In this document: positions 1 through 9,056 of the stretch, piece by piece
Numbering within the stretch: position 1 is the first letter of the stretch
Layout of the letters: every line of letters begins with the position of its first letter
NCBI GenBank assembly: GCA_001839685.1
Contig: MLAK01000046.1
Coordinates: forward strand, 90,663 to 133,210
Direction of reading: 5' to 3'
Source of the DNA: Tritrichomonas foetus
Taxonomy: Eukaryota > Parabasalia > Tritrichomonadida > Tritrichomonadidae
Length of the DNA: 42,548 bases
Made by a program: the position numbers and the translations under genes
The notes under the pieces: generated by a model
Told to the model about the DNA's origin: nothing
The model's database searches: none
What the model saw: only the letters and a program-made list of their open reading frames with translations

Positions 1-135
1 AAAAAAACATTGGAGAAAAGGAAAAACTGTTCAAGCATAAAATGTTTACTCTCTTAAAAATGAACAAAAAAGAATATAAAGAAAACAATAATATGCAAAT
101 AAATATTTACTCACAATATAAACAAAATATTCAGT

Positions 136-576
136 TCAACGAAACACTGAAGCAATGACAATTGTTATTTTTTTCCTTCCTTCTTCATGAGGATAAACTT
201 CAATTGCTGCATAATTGCCAGGTGAGAGCAAAATACTTCGATATTTATAATCAAGCATCCATTCTTTCATAAGTTTTTCTGGATTAGATGTTTTTACACT
301 TTTACAAATTGTGTTCATTGAAACGATGGAATAACCTGATCCATCAAAATTTAAATTGTAAGGTTTTGAATATGCAATCGATTGAGCAACATTTGATAAA
401 GTTTTGTTTGGCCTTAATTCGGTTAATTTCATTGAGGCACGAACTTGATTAATTAAATCGAAGATTTTACTTGGTTCGATTGTTGAATGGCTTATATGTG
501 ATGAATTTTTATGATATAAACTGTGCATTTTTTGTGAGCTGTGTCTTCTATGAGAATGAGAAGTTTCCTGCTCCAT
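136..576 (-). CDS. Small CAP/SCP-like protein, 146 aa
   Basis: The first ATG lies at 576. The N-terminal 35 residues are rich in His, Ser and Arg and contain no signal peptide, so the product is probably cytosolic. From about residue 36 the protein follows the outline of a CAP (SCP/PR-1/YkwD) domain: an IFDLINQVRASMKL helix, then LRPNKTLSNVAQSIA, a Trp in EWMLDYKYRSILL, and a final strand ending in IVIASVF. The central His/Glu segment of classical CAP proteins is not evident, so this would be a reduced, probably non-enzymatic version. The last 40 codons are duplicated exactly at 7802-7924. Family assignment comes from motif memory and is moderate; that the frame codes is more secure than what it does. 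Confidence 0.5.
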   Translation of the reverse strand: MEQETSHSHRRHSSQKMHSLYHKNSSHISHSTIEPSKIFDLINQVRASMKLTELRPNKTLSNVAQSIAYSKPYNLNFDGSGYSIVSMNTICKSVKTSNPEKLMKEWMLDYKYRSILLSPGNYAAIEVYPHEEGRKKITIVIASVFR

Positions 577-1486
577 CAATCCTTTTATTTAACGTACATA
601 TCATTCTGGTAAGTTAAATTTTCAATGAAAAATATAAAGAATTCAAAAAGTTCTTTAAAATCCTCCTATTCATCTCAAAATCTCAAATGAATCAAAACTA
701 AAAAGGTATTGATTTGTAGTTGATGAAATTAATAGTACAATACTTGAAACTATAGAAATCTTTTTCTTTTGGATATTTTGTAAAATTCCCAAATCTTTTG
801 AAAACTGATAATCCATTTAATTGAGTCAACTTTTTAGATAGCTTAACTATTCGCTATTTATCCTCAAATAGAACTCGATGACATAGTGGAAAAGTTATAT
901 CATTTTTCTCATTGAGAAATTCATCATCGAAAATGATTTGGTAATCTCACTTTTTCATGATTAGTTTGAAAAAGCTTATTTCTTCTCATTGGAATCCTTT
1001 TTTGAAAAAAGTTTTTTCACGATAAAAGTCTTTGGATAAGACTCTTAGCAACGTTAACCAATCTGAAAATGAACAAAAAAGTTTTCAAAAGAGACATTTA
1101 ATTTTTGATGAAACCAAAACGGCACATATAATTGAAAATGTTTCTCATCATTTCATTTTCACATACTCGTAGTCTGTTTCTTTATTTTTACGAAGATCAA
1201 TAGATGACAAAGATTTGTAAAACAGAAAGATATTGTCTTCAANCCTTTTTGTTATTTAGAAAAGACCAAATGTGATATTTTGGGAAACCAAACATTTGAC
1301 ATCTCTTTCATTTATTTCATGTCTTTCATGTAACAAGAATCATGTTAACAGTTACCCAGAAAATTAACTGAAAGGTTTACGAAGAAAGAAGAAAGAAGAA
1401 AAAAGAAGTAGAATGAAGAATGAAAAATGAATGAATAAAGAATGTAAAAAGAAAGTGATTGTAAAATATGATACTATTAAATACAT
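577..1486. other. Non-coding stretch inside repeat arm A
   Basis: No convincing reading frame on either strand. It holds the upstream region of the CAP-like gene, the duplicated block 1099-1302 and a purine-rich tract at about 1376-1465 built of GAAGAAA/GAATGAA-like pieces. That tract is absent from the inverted copy near 7340, so it looks like an insertion or slippage expansion. An ambiguous base sits at 1243. Confidence 0.6.
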
Positions 1487-4297
1487 TTACTCTAATAAGC
1501 CGCTAAGACTATCAACGATGATATCTCCACTTTTTTGAAGCGAAATCGTTGATAAAGTTGATAAAAATGCTGATAAAAGAGCAACAAACCTTGAGAGTAC
1601 TAAAAATAGAGCAGAATGAACCTTACTTAATCGAATTTCATTCAATTCATTGTGTAATTTATAAATTTCTTTTCTCAGTGATTTGTATTCTTCTGTTCCT
1701 GGTGCAAGTGATGAAACTTTTTTCTCAAAGATATGTGATGCTGTATTCAAAATTTCTGCAAATGGCTTAGTTGCCTCTATTGAATCATAATAAATTTGAT
1801 AATTATAAACTACTTCAGGTAAATATTTTAATGGATCAACATGATTTGTTTCTTTAATCGTTGATAAGATTTTATCGCAAATCTCATTTACAGCACCAAC
1901 AGGGGTTGGCTCATTTTCTGATGCCATTTTAATGACTTGATCTACAAAATTAGAAATGCGTGAAATAATTATTGTAATTTCAGCATTTTCGATGTCTTCC
2001 ACTTCTTCTGCATGTAAATATGTACATAATTTATTATCAATTAATTCGAGCTTTGTATGAATATTCGAACTCATCCATTTCTTCAAACGCTTATTTCTTT
2101 CAACTTCATCAACAATGATTGCAATATTATCAACAATTGATGTTAATGATTCAACAGCTTCATCAAATGATTCTTTGTGATCAACAATTTCTCTTCCTAA
2201 AATAGCTAAAACTTTCTTTTCAATTTCATTAATATTTCTTAAACCTCGAACTTGTGAAAGTTCTAATGTTTTAACTTTTTCTTCTAATGGATTAACATAA
2301 TTTTCTAATTTTTCTAATAAAATAGGAACAACTTCAAGTGTGTCACGATTTCGAACATTAAAACATAAAAATTTAGAAATAACCCTTTCTGTATCTTTGA
2401 TTATATTTAAATAATGTTCTGTTACAGCTTTCTCTCTTTTTATTTCTTCTTCGTGTGTTTCAAATTGATCGAAAATTGGTTGTTGGTGATAAGTTCCGAA
2501 CATCAAAGCAAATTTCTTCGAAATTTCTACATCACGTGCATGTAGTCTTTTATCTGCCATTTTTTGTTCATGTGCAATCTGGGCTTTATGTGATTCTCTT
2601 TCAATTCTTATTTGGTTAATGATTTCATTACATGGATCTTTATTATTTGGATCAGCTGCTGGAAATTCCTTTAAAATTTCGGCAATCATTTTCACACTTG
2701 AATCATATCCAGATCCAATGCTGTAGAAATCATTAGTTATTTTTTGATAGTCTTCTTTAAGACGAAGATACTCATCACAAACAAATTTGGCAACTGTAGG
2801 GATATCTGAATCAAAAGTAATAATTGGTTTCAAATTAGCTTTCGCTTTATTAATTGCATTTTCTAAAGCGACACATGTTGGACATCTTCTTTCAAATAAT
2901 GAATCAACAATTGAAATAATATGTTCAACAAGATGTTTACTATCAATCGGAACAAATTCAGTTTTATCATTTAAATATTTTTTAAGACGTTGTGAAATAT
3001 GCATCATACATTTATAATATTCTTCAACAACAGAATTTTCACCACCAGCCAAAATTGACTTTTCTAGTTTTTTGTTTTGCATATCCAATGATTTAATTTG
3101 TGATATAAGTTCAACATTTTGAATTTGTAAATCGCTAACTTTTGTTAATAAATCTGTTTCACTTCTTTCAATACTTTTAGCTTTTTCATGTGTAACTTTG
3201 TAGAAATGCTCGAAAAAATCATTATCAGTACATCCTTTTTTCAACCATTTGTAAGAAATCGATAAAATTTCTTTAAGTGTCATTGATTCATTCAGTTCTG
3301 GACGTTTATGCTTTTCTTCATTATTATCTTCTTCTTCTTCGAGTGGTGAAGCGAAAAAATCATCGTCTAAAATTGGCAAACCAAAATTTCCTAAAATTGG
3401 ATTAATATGGGCTCTAAACTTTTCAAATTCTATAAACGAATCACTCATTTGTGATTTAAACATAATTAATGAACGCATACCATGCAAAAGGTCGTTGCAT
3501 GCAGCCATTGAAATTGCTCGAATTTTTTCATTTTCAATTAATCCATAACAACAATTTGTAAATTGACCTGTAAAAGCGTTATTTAAATCATTGGAGAATT
3601 TTCTCATATCTATCAAAATTTGATGCTGATTTTGAATGTCAGGGTTGTCATAAACTTGGAGAATGAAATTTTTCATTTTTAATGCTTGAGTTTGGAGGCA
3701 TTTGGCAAGTGGAATTGTTGGATCGTGCATTGAAGCATATTTACTTGGATGTGTAATAACTATGTCCAATTTGTCATTAACTGTTGCAAAATTTACCTTT
3801 AGTGAGGTAACGATGTCTTTCGCACCAGTGCTCTGAATTGAACTTAATAAATCAATGAGACGTTTCAAATCAGATGTAAAAGATTCTGTTGCTGAAATAA
3901 AATTCCCTCGAATGGGCGTATTATTATTGTATCGAGTCTGCATTAAAATGTTGTTCTGCTTTTGTAGGGATGTATAAAATACGTTAAAGTTCCAATCTGT
4001 GTCAGTAATTCGCATTTTCAGGCTATCTTTGTATGAAACATCAGTGCTGGCTGTTTTGAGGAATCTTGTCACTGCACCTGAGAAGTCTTCGTAGGCGGAT
4101 TTCAAAAACATGATCTGATCCGGTTCTGAGTAGTTTAAATGCGGCAGCGTTTTGGCAATAATTTTGTTAATTGTTATCCGTTTTTGTGGAAGTGGGGAAT
4201 TTCGGGCTGAATTTTGTGTTGAACCTGTTTTCTTCTTGGTAATTAACGGCTGTGTATTCACCCTTTGGCGATGAAAGGGTGTATTTGGCTCTGACAT
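1487..4297 (-). CDS. Large helical coiled-coil protein, 936 aa, function unknown
   Basis: Begins with ATG at 4297 and ends in TAA overlapping TAAATG, a TAAA-type end. The first 45 residues are Ser/Thr/Pro/Lys rich and look disordered. Residues about 45-310 are a helical block, followed by an acidic linker (about 318-330, run of Glu). Heptad-like coiled coil follows around residues 370-420, and further helical segments run to the C-terminus. There is one CPTC pair near residue 475 but no full zinc-binding pattern, no membrane segment and no catalytic motif that I recognise. It is divergent from the gene at 4590 across 292 bp. A TCACAATT initiator-like sequence lies 10-18 nt upstream of the ATG. 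The final 17 or so codons recur, diverged, at 7265-7325. A cytoskeletal or scaffold role is only a guess from composition. Confidence 0.8.
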   Translation of the reverse strand: MSEPNTPFHRQRVNTQPLITKKKTGSTQNSARNSPLPQKRITINKIIAKTLPHLNYSEPDQIMFLKSAYEDFSGAVTRFLKTASTDVSYKDSLKMRITDTDWNFNVFYTSLQKQNNILMQTRYNNNTPIRGNFISATESFTSDLKRLIDLLSSIQSTGAKDIVTSLKVNFATVNDKLDIVITHPSKYASMHDPTIPLAKCLQTQALKMKNFILQVYDNPDIQNQHQILIDMRKFSNDLNNAFTGQFTNCCYGLIENEKIRAISMAACNDLLHGMRSLIMFKSQMSDSFIEFEKFRAHINPILGNFGLPILDDDFFASPLEEEEDNNEEKHKRPELNESMTLKEILSISYKWLKKGCTDNDFFEHFYKVTHEKAKSIERSETDLLTKVSDLQIQNVELISQIKSLDMQNKKLEKSILAGGENSVVEEYYKCMMHISQRLKKYLNDKTEFVPIDSKHLVEHIISIVDSLFERRCPTCVALENAINKAKANLKPIITFDSDIPTVAKFVCDEYLRLKEDYQKITNDFYSIGSGYDSSVKMIAEILKEFPAADPNNKDPCNEIINQIRIERESHKAQIAHEQKMADKRLHARDVEISKKFALMFGTYHQQPIFDQFETHEEEIKREKAVTEHYLNIIKDTERVISKFLCFNVRNRDTLEVVPILLEKLENYVNPLEEKVKTLELSQVRGLRNINEIEKKVLAILGREIVDHKESFDEAVESLTSIVDNIAIIVDEVERNKRLKKWMSSNIHTKLELIDNKLCTYLHAEEVEDIENAEITIIISRISNFVDQVIKMASENEPTPVGAVNEICDKILSTIKETNHVDPLKYLPEVVYNYQIYYDSIEATKPFAEILNTASHIFEKKVSSLAPGTEEYKSLRKEIYKLHNELNEIRLSKVHSALFLVLSRFVALLSAFLSTLSTISLQKSGDIIVDSLSGLLE

Positions 4298-4589
4298 AGA
4301 GTTGGATAATTGTGAAAAGAAATTTTCCCATCATTTAACTTTTTGTTCATGTATTTGGTCAATTAAAATTTAACGAGCAAACAATCATTGAAAAAAATAG
4401 GTGAATTCATTATTACCCCGCGTGATTTCCAAAGATGAAATAAAATCTATTTCAAAAAGGTTTTATAATGATTAAAGGAGAGAAGACTGACCGACCGTGA
4501 TTCACCTCAACGTTTTTTTCGTTCACCATTTTTCAAAAAAATGGTGAATTTGTGAGTTTATTAGGTCAAATAATTGAAAATATGTCAGA
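4298..4589. promoter_or_regulatory. Divergent promoter with perfect 12-bp hairpin
   Basis: This 292-bp spacer serves two divergent genes. At 4308-4315 the minus strand reads TCACAATT just ahead of the 936-residue gene. At 4522-4548 there is a perfect inverted repeat: a 12-base arm TTCACCATTTTT, a 3-base loop, and its complement, about 40 nt before the ATG at 4590. A further TTCACC lies at 4501. TTCACC/GGTGAA recurs upstream of several other genes in the window. Confidence 0.5.
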
Positions 4590-5129
4590 ATGAACACAGA
4601 GTTGATTCAAGATTTAAAATCGCAGAAACAAAAAGATGATGAACTGTTTTTGGAGATCACCAACTTAATGATCAGTGCTATTCAGAGTACTCGTGTTGTA
4701 CAAAACATTAAAACAAAATTTACAAAACAATTTTTTCAATATTTCACGATATCGAAACAGCTCTATTCGTATTTAAACCAAAAAGCTATAATAGAAAGTC
4801 ATCGTCACGAAACGAATAATCCAGAATTTCTCAGTCGATATATTCCCGACGATAATTTGATAATTAATCCGCCTGTTAATTTTTGTGAACGGTCATCAAA
4901 TGAGCTAGCAGACATTTGCCGGAGAGTCGTTTTGGCGACAAGGCTGGACGAAAAAGAAAAGGAAAAATTAAAATTTTTATTATTGAATTTTTTCATTTCG
5001 ATCAATTCTGAAATCAATTTTGAAAAAAATGATGATGATGATGAAAATATTAACAGAAAAATTGAATTTAGCGCAAATAATTTATTTAATATTCCTGTTT
5101 TTTCAATTGCCGATATTCCGCCAAAATGA
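4590..5129 (+). CDS. Small helical protein, 179 aa, unknown
   Basis: ATG at 4590, stop at 5127-5129. The N-terminal 60 residues are strongly helical and amphipathic (repeated Gln/Lys/Leu/Ile). A middle segment ends in a predicted helix, ELADICRRVVLATRL. Near residue 150 is an acidic patch of five Asp/Glu residues, and the tail is hydrophobic. No signal peptide, membrane anchor or recognisable family motif. Codon use and AT richness match neighbouring real genes. The partner across the divergent promoter is the 936-residue coiled-coil protein, so co-expression is possible but unproven. I do not recognise the protein. Confidence 0.65.
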   Translation: MNTELIQDLKSQKQKDDELFLEITNLMISAIQSTRVVQNIKTKFTKQFFQYFTISKQLYSYLNQKAIIESHRHETNNPEFLSRYIPDDNLIINPPVNFCERSSNELADICRRVVLATRLDEKEKEKLKFLLLNFFISINSEINFEKNDDDDENINRKIEFSANNLFNIPVFSIADIPPK

Positions 5130-5526
5130 AAATTATGTATTTGAAATGTGATCTAACTATACTGTGTTAATAATTTTAATTAAAAACCAACAAATAAAGA
5201 TTTTTTTGTTTTCTATTTCGAACATTTTTTGGAATCATTATCTTGGCAAACAGATGGTGCGATATTACAGTTTTTCCATTTAAACAGCTTTCCTCAAATT
5301 TGGATTTTTCGAAAATCTTTCTTCAAAAAATTATGACGATCTCGATAACATTAACATTAAATGAATAATATTGAATAGTTTCTATCATAAAAACTCAATG
5401 TGATTTTTTCTAATAACTCATTACTCACAGAGATATTATATTTTTGTAGTATTGATCGACTGGAATGGAAATTTCTATCACATTCATACAATAGAGTTAT
5501 TTTTTCAGATTGTCATTTCAATTTGA

Positions 5527-6066
5527 AATTGTCACCATTTGTATGCAAATATTAAATTGCATTTTGAAAATCCTAAAGCTAAAGATTACTCTGAAGAATT
5601 CCAAACTTATATTATTATTAAAACATATGAGATTTTTCAGCAAAAGAATATGTGGGGAACATTTATTTGGAATACGTTCGATTTTGCTGTTGATTCGAAG
5701 GTTGATGGTGGTGTTAAAGGAAGAAATAATAAAAGATTAATAACATATGATCGAAAGATCAAGAAATATGTGTACATCTACTATAAAACCATGTGGAGTG
5801 AAGAACAATTTATTTATGTCAGTGGAAAGAGATTTCATTATCGAACAAGTGTTGATGTGAAATTCTATGTTTTCAGAAACCAATAAAATATTAACATTTA
5901 CATTAATGAAGACTGAACTTTCATTGAGACTGATTTTGCGAAATACAAAGAACACAGAATTTATTTGAGCAATGGAACAACGATAGTTAAGGCTGCTTCT
6001 GGTAACCTTAAAGATTTCAGTGAATTTGAGAAAGTTGATGAGCCAAATCCAGATTACTCACTTTAA
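5527..6066 (+). pseudogene. C-terminal remnant of a GH2 beta-galactosidase
   Basis: One frame from 5527 to the stop at 6064-6066 reads as the C-terminal part of a glycoside hydrolase family 2 beta-galactosidase of Bacteroidetes type. Visible are DYSEEFQTY, MWGTFIWNTFDFAVD, GRNNKRLITYDRK, YYKTMWS and a closing EFEKVDEPNPDYSL. Two in-frame nonsense codons, TAA at 5884-5886 and TGA at 5914-5916, interrupt it, with homology continuing in the same frame after both. The N-terminal domains and both catalytic glutamates are missing: nothing recognisable precedes 5527. GH2 enzymes of this kind are known in trichomonads and have been explained by transfer from gut bacteria (family knowledge). This copy is dead; an intact paralogue elsewhere is likely. 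Confidence 0.85.
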
Positions 6067-6092
6067 TTGTGTCAAGTGAACTTTAGTAAATA

Positions 6093-6172
6093 TTTATTGT
6101 TTGATTCTTTTTATTGTTTGAATCTTTTTATTGTTCGATTATTTTTATTGTTTGATCCTTTTTATTATTATT
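6093..6172. repeat. AT-rich tandem repeat, unit about 18 bp
   Basis: About four and a half imperfect copies of a TTTTTATTGTTTGATTC-like unit directly downstream of the GH2 remnant. Copies differ by one to three bases and small length changes, suggesting slippage growth. Confidence 0.8.
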
Positions 6173-6326
6173 TATCAAATTCCAACACAATGAATTCAAG
6201 ATTAATTGTCTAAGTGATATTCAATAAATTTAGAATAATACCATTCGAATATACAATACATAAAACAATCTTTTGAAAACAGAAATAAAGAAAAGAAAGA
6301 TCGCAAAAAAATAAGATTTACATACA

Positions 6327-7184
6327 TCATTTCTGTTCAATTTCTTCTGTTTTTTCTTCAATTTTCGGTTCTTCATCTTTTTCGACTCTCTCAATGAAGT
6401 AATCCATGAAATCTCCATTGTCAAGATCGATTATTCCCTTTCCACTTAGTTTTGCTTTATTTAATATTAATGATCGCCTTTTTGGTCGTTCAATAACTGG
6501 CGGGGGTGGTTCTTCATCTTTCTTCTTTCCCCTTCTTGCGGATTTTGCATTTCGCTCTCTTCCACGTCTGGGTGATGGCACTTTCTTGTCAATTTTTGGT
6601 GGAATCACTTTCACTGTCACGTCTGTTGTTGACATCAAATCTTGTTGATTACAAAAGATAGAAAAGGGATCATTCACGCATGCATTACTATATTCAGGTG
6701 AGTCTAAAATTGAAGTAAGAAGTGAGAAATTCATGCTTTTTGGTGGAGAGGTTCGGGTGAACCTTGGATTATTTGGATGAATTATATCTCTGTCAAGTCG
6801 TTTGGGGACAGAAGCTTGCCGTCTTTTAACTGGTGGAGAAATGTGGTATTGATCATAAACCCGTCTTATTTCGCCTTGGCACTTTTGATGAAAATTTATG
6901 GATTTTGTAATGACACCGCGAAAGGAATCAGGCGAATATCTTTTATTACAAGAATTGCGAAGCTTCATTTGGGCTTCGTGTGCAATAATTTTCCTCTGAA
7001 TTGAATGCGACAGCTCGAGTTCTCGCAATTTCAAAATGGCTGCATCGGTTTGATCTAATTTTGTGGAGTTTTCTGGCAATCGATAAGAAATGCTGCTTGG
7101 ATCCAATGTTTTGCGTAATGTGGCTCTTTCTCGGGCTGAGAGAATATCATATTGGTAATTATCATCAAGTTTGAAATCCCCCAT
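6327..7184 (-). CDS. Basic, Pro/Arg-rich protein, 285 aa, unknown
   Basis: The first ATG is at 7184. Residues 1-100 are helical with many Arg/Lys (ARERATLRKTL, ILKLRELELSHSIQRKI). The middle carries basic Pro-rich stretches. Around residues 200-240 is a disordered segment with SPRRGRERNAKSARRGKKK followed by a run of four prolines. The tail is acidic (repeated Glu with KIEEKTEEIEQK). No catalytic motif, membrane segment or zinc site. Composition suggests a cytoskeleton- or nucleic-acid-associated protein, which is inference only. A TCACCTT sequence lies 3-9 nt upstream of the ATG and may be the initiator. The gene lies within the spacer between the inverted-repeat arms. Confidence 0.65.
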   Translation of the reverse strand: MGDFKLDDNYQYDILSARERATLRKTLDPSSISYRLPENSTKLDQTDAAILKLRELELSHSIQRKIIAHEAQMKLRNSCNKRYSPDSFRGVITKSINFHQKCQGEIRRVYDQYHISPPVKRRQASVPKRLDRDIIHPNNPRFTRTSPPKSMNFSLLTSILDSPEYSNACVNDPFSIFCNQQDLMSTTDVTVKVIPPKIDKKVPSPRRGRERNAKSARRGKKKDEEPPPPVIERPKRRSLILNKAKLSGKGIIDLDNGDFMDYFIERVEKDEEPKIEEKTEEIEQK

Positions 7185-7244
7185 CAAGGTGATTTTTCGT
7201 TAGTGTTTTTCTTTCAAAAAGTTTATATGTCGGATCAAAAACCT

Positions 7245-8059
7245 TTGATTATTTATTTTATTAACGATTTCACTTCAAAAAAGTGGAGATACCATTGATG
7301 ATAGTCCTATAGGCTTATTAGAGTAAATGTATTTAATAGTATCATGTTTTCGAAAACCTTTCGGTTAATTTTCTGGGTAACTGTTAGCATGAAAGACATG
7401 AAAGAAATGAAAGGAATGTCAAATGTTTGGTTTCCCAAAATATCACATTTGGTCTTTTCTAAATAACAAAAAGGNTTGAAGACAATATCTTTCTGTTTTA
7501 CAAATCTTTGTCATCTATTGATCTTCGTAAAAATAAAGAAACAGACTACGAGTATGTGAAAATGAAATGATGAGAAACATTTTCAATTATATGTGCCGTT
7601 TTGGTTTCATCAAAAATTACTGTCTCTTTTGTAAACTTTTTTGTTAATTTTCAGGTTTGTTAACGTTGTTAAGAGTCTTATCCAAAGACTTTTATCATGA
7701 AAAAATTATTGCATTGAGAAGGAATAAGCTTTTTCATCGATATCATGAAAAATGAGATGACAAATTTTTTTATATTGTTGAATTACTCAATGAGACAATT
7801 GATGCTTGATTATAAATATCGAAGTATTTTGCTCTCACCTGGCAATTATGCAGCAATTGAAGTTTATCCTCATGAAGAAGGAAGGAAAAAAATAACAATT
7901 GTCATTGCTTCAGTGTTTCGTTGAACTGAATATTTTGTTTATATTGTGAGTAAATATTTATTTGCATATTATTGTTTTCTTTATATTCTTTTTTGTTCAT
8001 TTTTAAGAGAGTAAACATTTTATGCTTGAACAGTTTTTCCTTTTCTCCAATGTTTTTTT
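7245..8059. repeat. Inverted-repeat arm B (deleted copy)
   Basis: Inverted copy of 1-1560. Blocks 7416-7619 and 7801-8059 appear identical to their partners; the rest is roughly 85-90% similar by eye. Relative to arm A it lacks about 640 bp (A 260-905), removing the promoter and first two thirds of the CAP-like gene. The join is in the short shared sequence around 7785-7801. The arm begins with about 20 codons of homology to the end of the 936-residue gene, including its TAA at 7323-7325. The ambiguous base at 7475 mirrors the one at 1243. The match stops exactly where the minisatellite leader begins. Confidence 0.92.
7802..7924 (+). pseudogene. 5'-truncated copy of the CAP-like gene
   Basis: Forty codons plus stop, identical to the C-terminal 40 residues of the gene at 136-576, starting at the Met of MLDYKYRS. 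The upstream two thirds are deleted in this arm. Because an in-frame ATG survives, a short peptide could in principle be made, but the original promoter is gone, so I treat it as a pseudogene fragment. Confidence 0.85.
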
Positions 8060-8080
8060 CTAAGACAATCAGGTGAAAGA

Positions 8081-8270
8081 GAATGATCAGAATAAGAAAC
8101 AGAATGATCAGAATAAGAAACAGAATGATCAGAATAAGAAACAGAATGATCAGAATAAGAAACAGAATGATCAGAATAAGAAACAGAATGATCAGAATAA
8201 GAAACAGAATGATCAGAATAAGAAACAGAATGATCAGAATAAGAAACAGAATGATCAGAATAAGNTATGT
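8081..8270. repeat. 21-bp minisatellite, about 9 copies
   Basis: Near-perfect tandem copies of AATGATCAGAATAAGAAACAG. Because 21 is divisible by three and the unit has no stop in several frames, long repetitive frames exist on both strands (NDQNKKQ or MIRIRNR on plus, YSDHSVS on minus). No conserved flanking coding sequence supports any of them as a real gene. The array ends at an ambiguous base (8265), where the copy number may be wrong in the assembly. Confidence 0.95.
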
Positions 8271-8366
8271 ATTTATTAATATAAAAATTCAATTTAATAA
8301 TCAGATAAAAAACATGTTTTGAATAGATTTAATATAATGTTCTAAATAAAGAAACAGGAAATATCT

Positions 8367-9056
8367 TTATATTGTGATTTGAACACGCTCAGTTGCAATA
8401 TTTGATGTTTTTATAATGGGTTTCATNAAAAATAAAATTACAATTTCTAATAAGAAATCAATGAAATGCCAAATCGAAAGAATTGTTGATAAAAATTGAT
8501 TAATTGATTTACCCGTTTCAAATGAAGCATATAAATAAACAATTCCAATTGAACCTGTTCCAGGAATTCCAAGAAGTTGAACAAATAAAATTCCAATTGT
8601 AAAGAATTGAACTATGATTAAATGATTATTTGACATTTCATTTCTCATTGAAATATAAAATGGATAATATTGATTATAAAATAACAAAGTTGTTTCAATA
8701 ATTAAATTAAACAAAGATAAAAATATTTCTTTGCAAACATTAAAACAAGAAATGTTATTACAAGTTTGAAATAAGATACTAAAGAAAGAAGCAAAGAAGG
8801 AAAACAAAAGTGAAAATGTGATTGATAGAGCAGTAATGAAATTTAGTCTAACTAAAAAGAGACGTTTTGGAGGAATTTCAAAACTTATATGATGAAAAAA
8901 AATTGGATAAAATGGAGGGAAATTTGGTTTATGAGATAAAACATCAGAATTTTCGAATTCACGTGTAACATTCTCTAATATCGAAACTTCTGTTCCTTCT
9001 CCATTTGTAATAATGACAGAATCGAATGGATTGGGCAATGATGAATTTGATGTCAT
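8367..9056 (-). CDS. Secretory carrier-associated membrane protein (SCAMP)
   Basis: ATG at 9056, 229 residues. The family layout is complete in miniature: an NPF motif at residues 9-11, which in SCAMPs binds EH-domain proteins; the conserved pre-membrane segment NFPPFYPIFFHHISFEIPP at 45-63; and four hydrophobic segments at roughly 68-95, 108-127, 145-165 and 188-209. Between segments 2 and 3 is YYPFYISMRN, the counterpart of the cytoplasmic E peptide, and a LLGIPGTGSIG match to the conserved GIPG loop follows. SCAMPs act in post-Golgi and endosomal vesicle recycling. It is shorter than animal SCAMPs, with little N-terminal coiled coil. One residue (210) is unresolved because of the N at 8427. 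A TCACAAAT initiator-like sequence lies just upstream. Confidence 0.8.
   Translation of the reverse strand: MTSNSSLPNPFDSVIITNGEGTEVSILENVTREFENSDVLSHKPNFPPFYPIFFHHISFEIPPKRLFLVRLNFITALSITFSLLFSFFASFFSILFQTCNNISCFNVCKEIFLSLFNLIIETTLLFYNQYYPFYISMRNEMSNNHLIIVQFFTIGILFVQLLGIPGTGSIGIVYLYASFETGKSINQFLSTILSIWHFIDFLLEIVILFXMKPIIKTSNIATERVQITI

Larger units (their letters stand above)
1..1560. repeat. Inverted-repeat arm A (fuller copy)
   Basis: This arm matches 7245-8059 in inverted orientation. Positions 1-259 pair with 7801-8059 without indels and I see no mismatch; 1099-1302 pair with 7416-7619, again without mismatch. The pieces between and beyond are clearly diverged and carry indels. The arm includes the CAP-like gene, its upstream region and the last codons of the 936-residue gene, so it looks like the ancestral arrangement. 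The match reaches base 1, so it may extend outside the window. Confidence 0.93.

Noticed and set aside
7245..8059. Transposon with terminal inverted repeats spanning 1-8059
   Set aside because: The arms contain a host gene end and a CAP-like gene rather than transposase termini, no transposase lies in the spacer, and no target-site duplication is visible.
8081..8270. CRISPR-like array
   Set aside because: Contiguous identical units with no spacers; plain minisatellite in a eukaryotic context.
8020..8322. Long repetitive frames on both strands over the 21-bp array
   Set aside because: They exist only because the unit length is a multiple of three and lacks stops; no non-repeat coding sequence flanks them.
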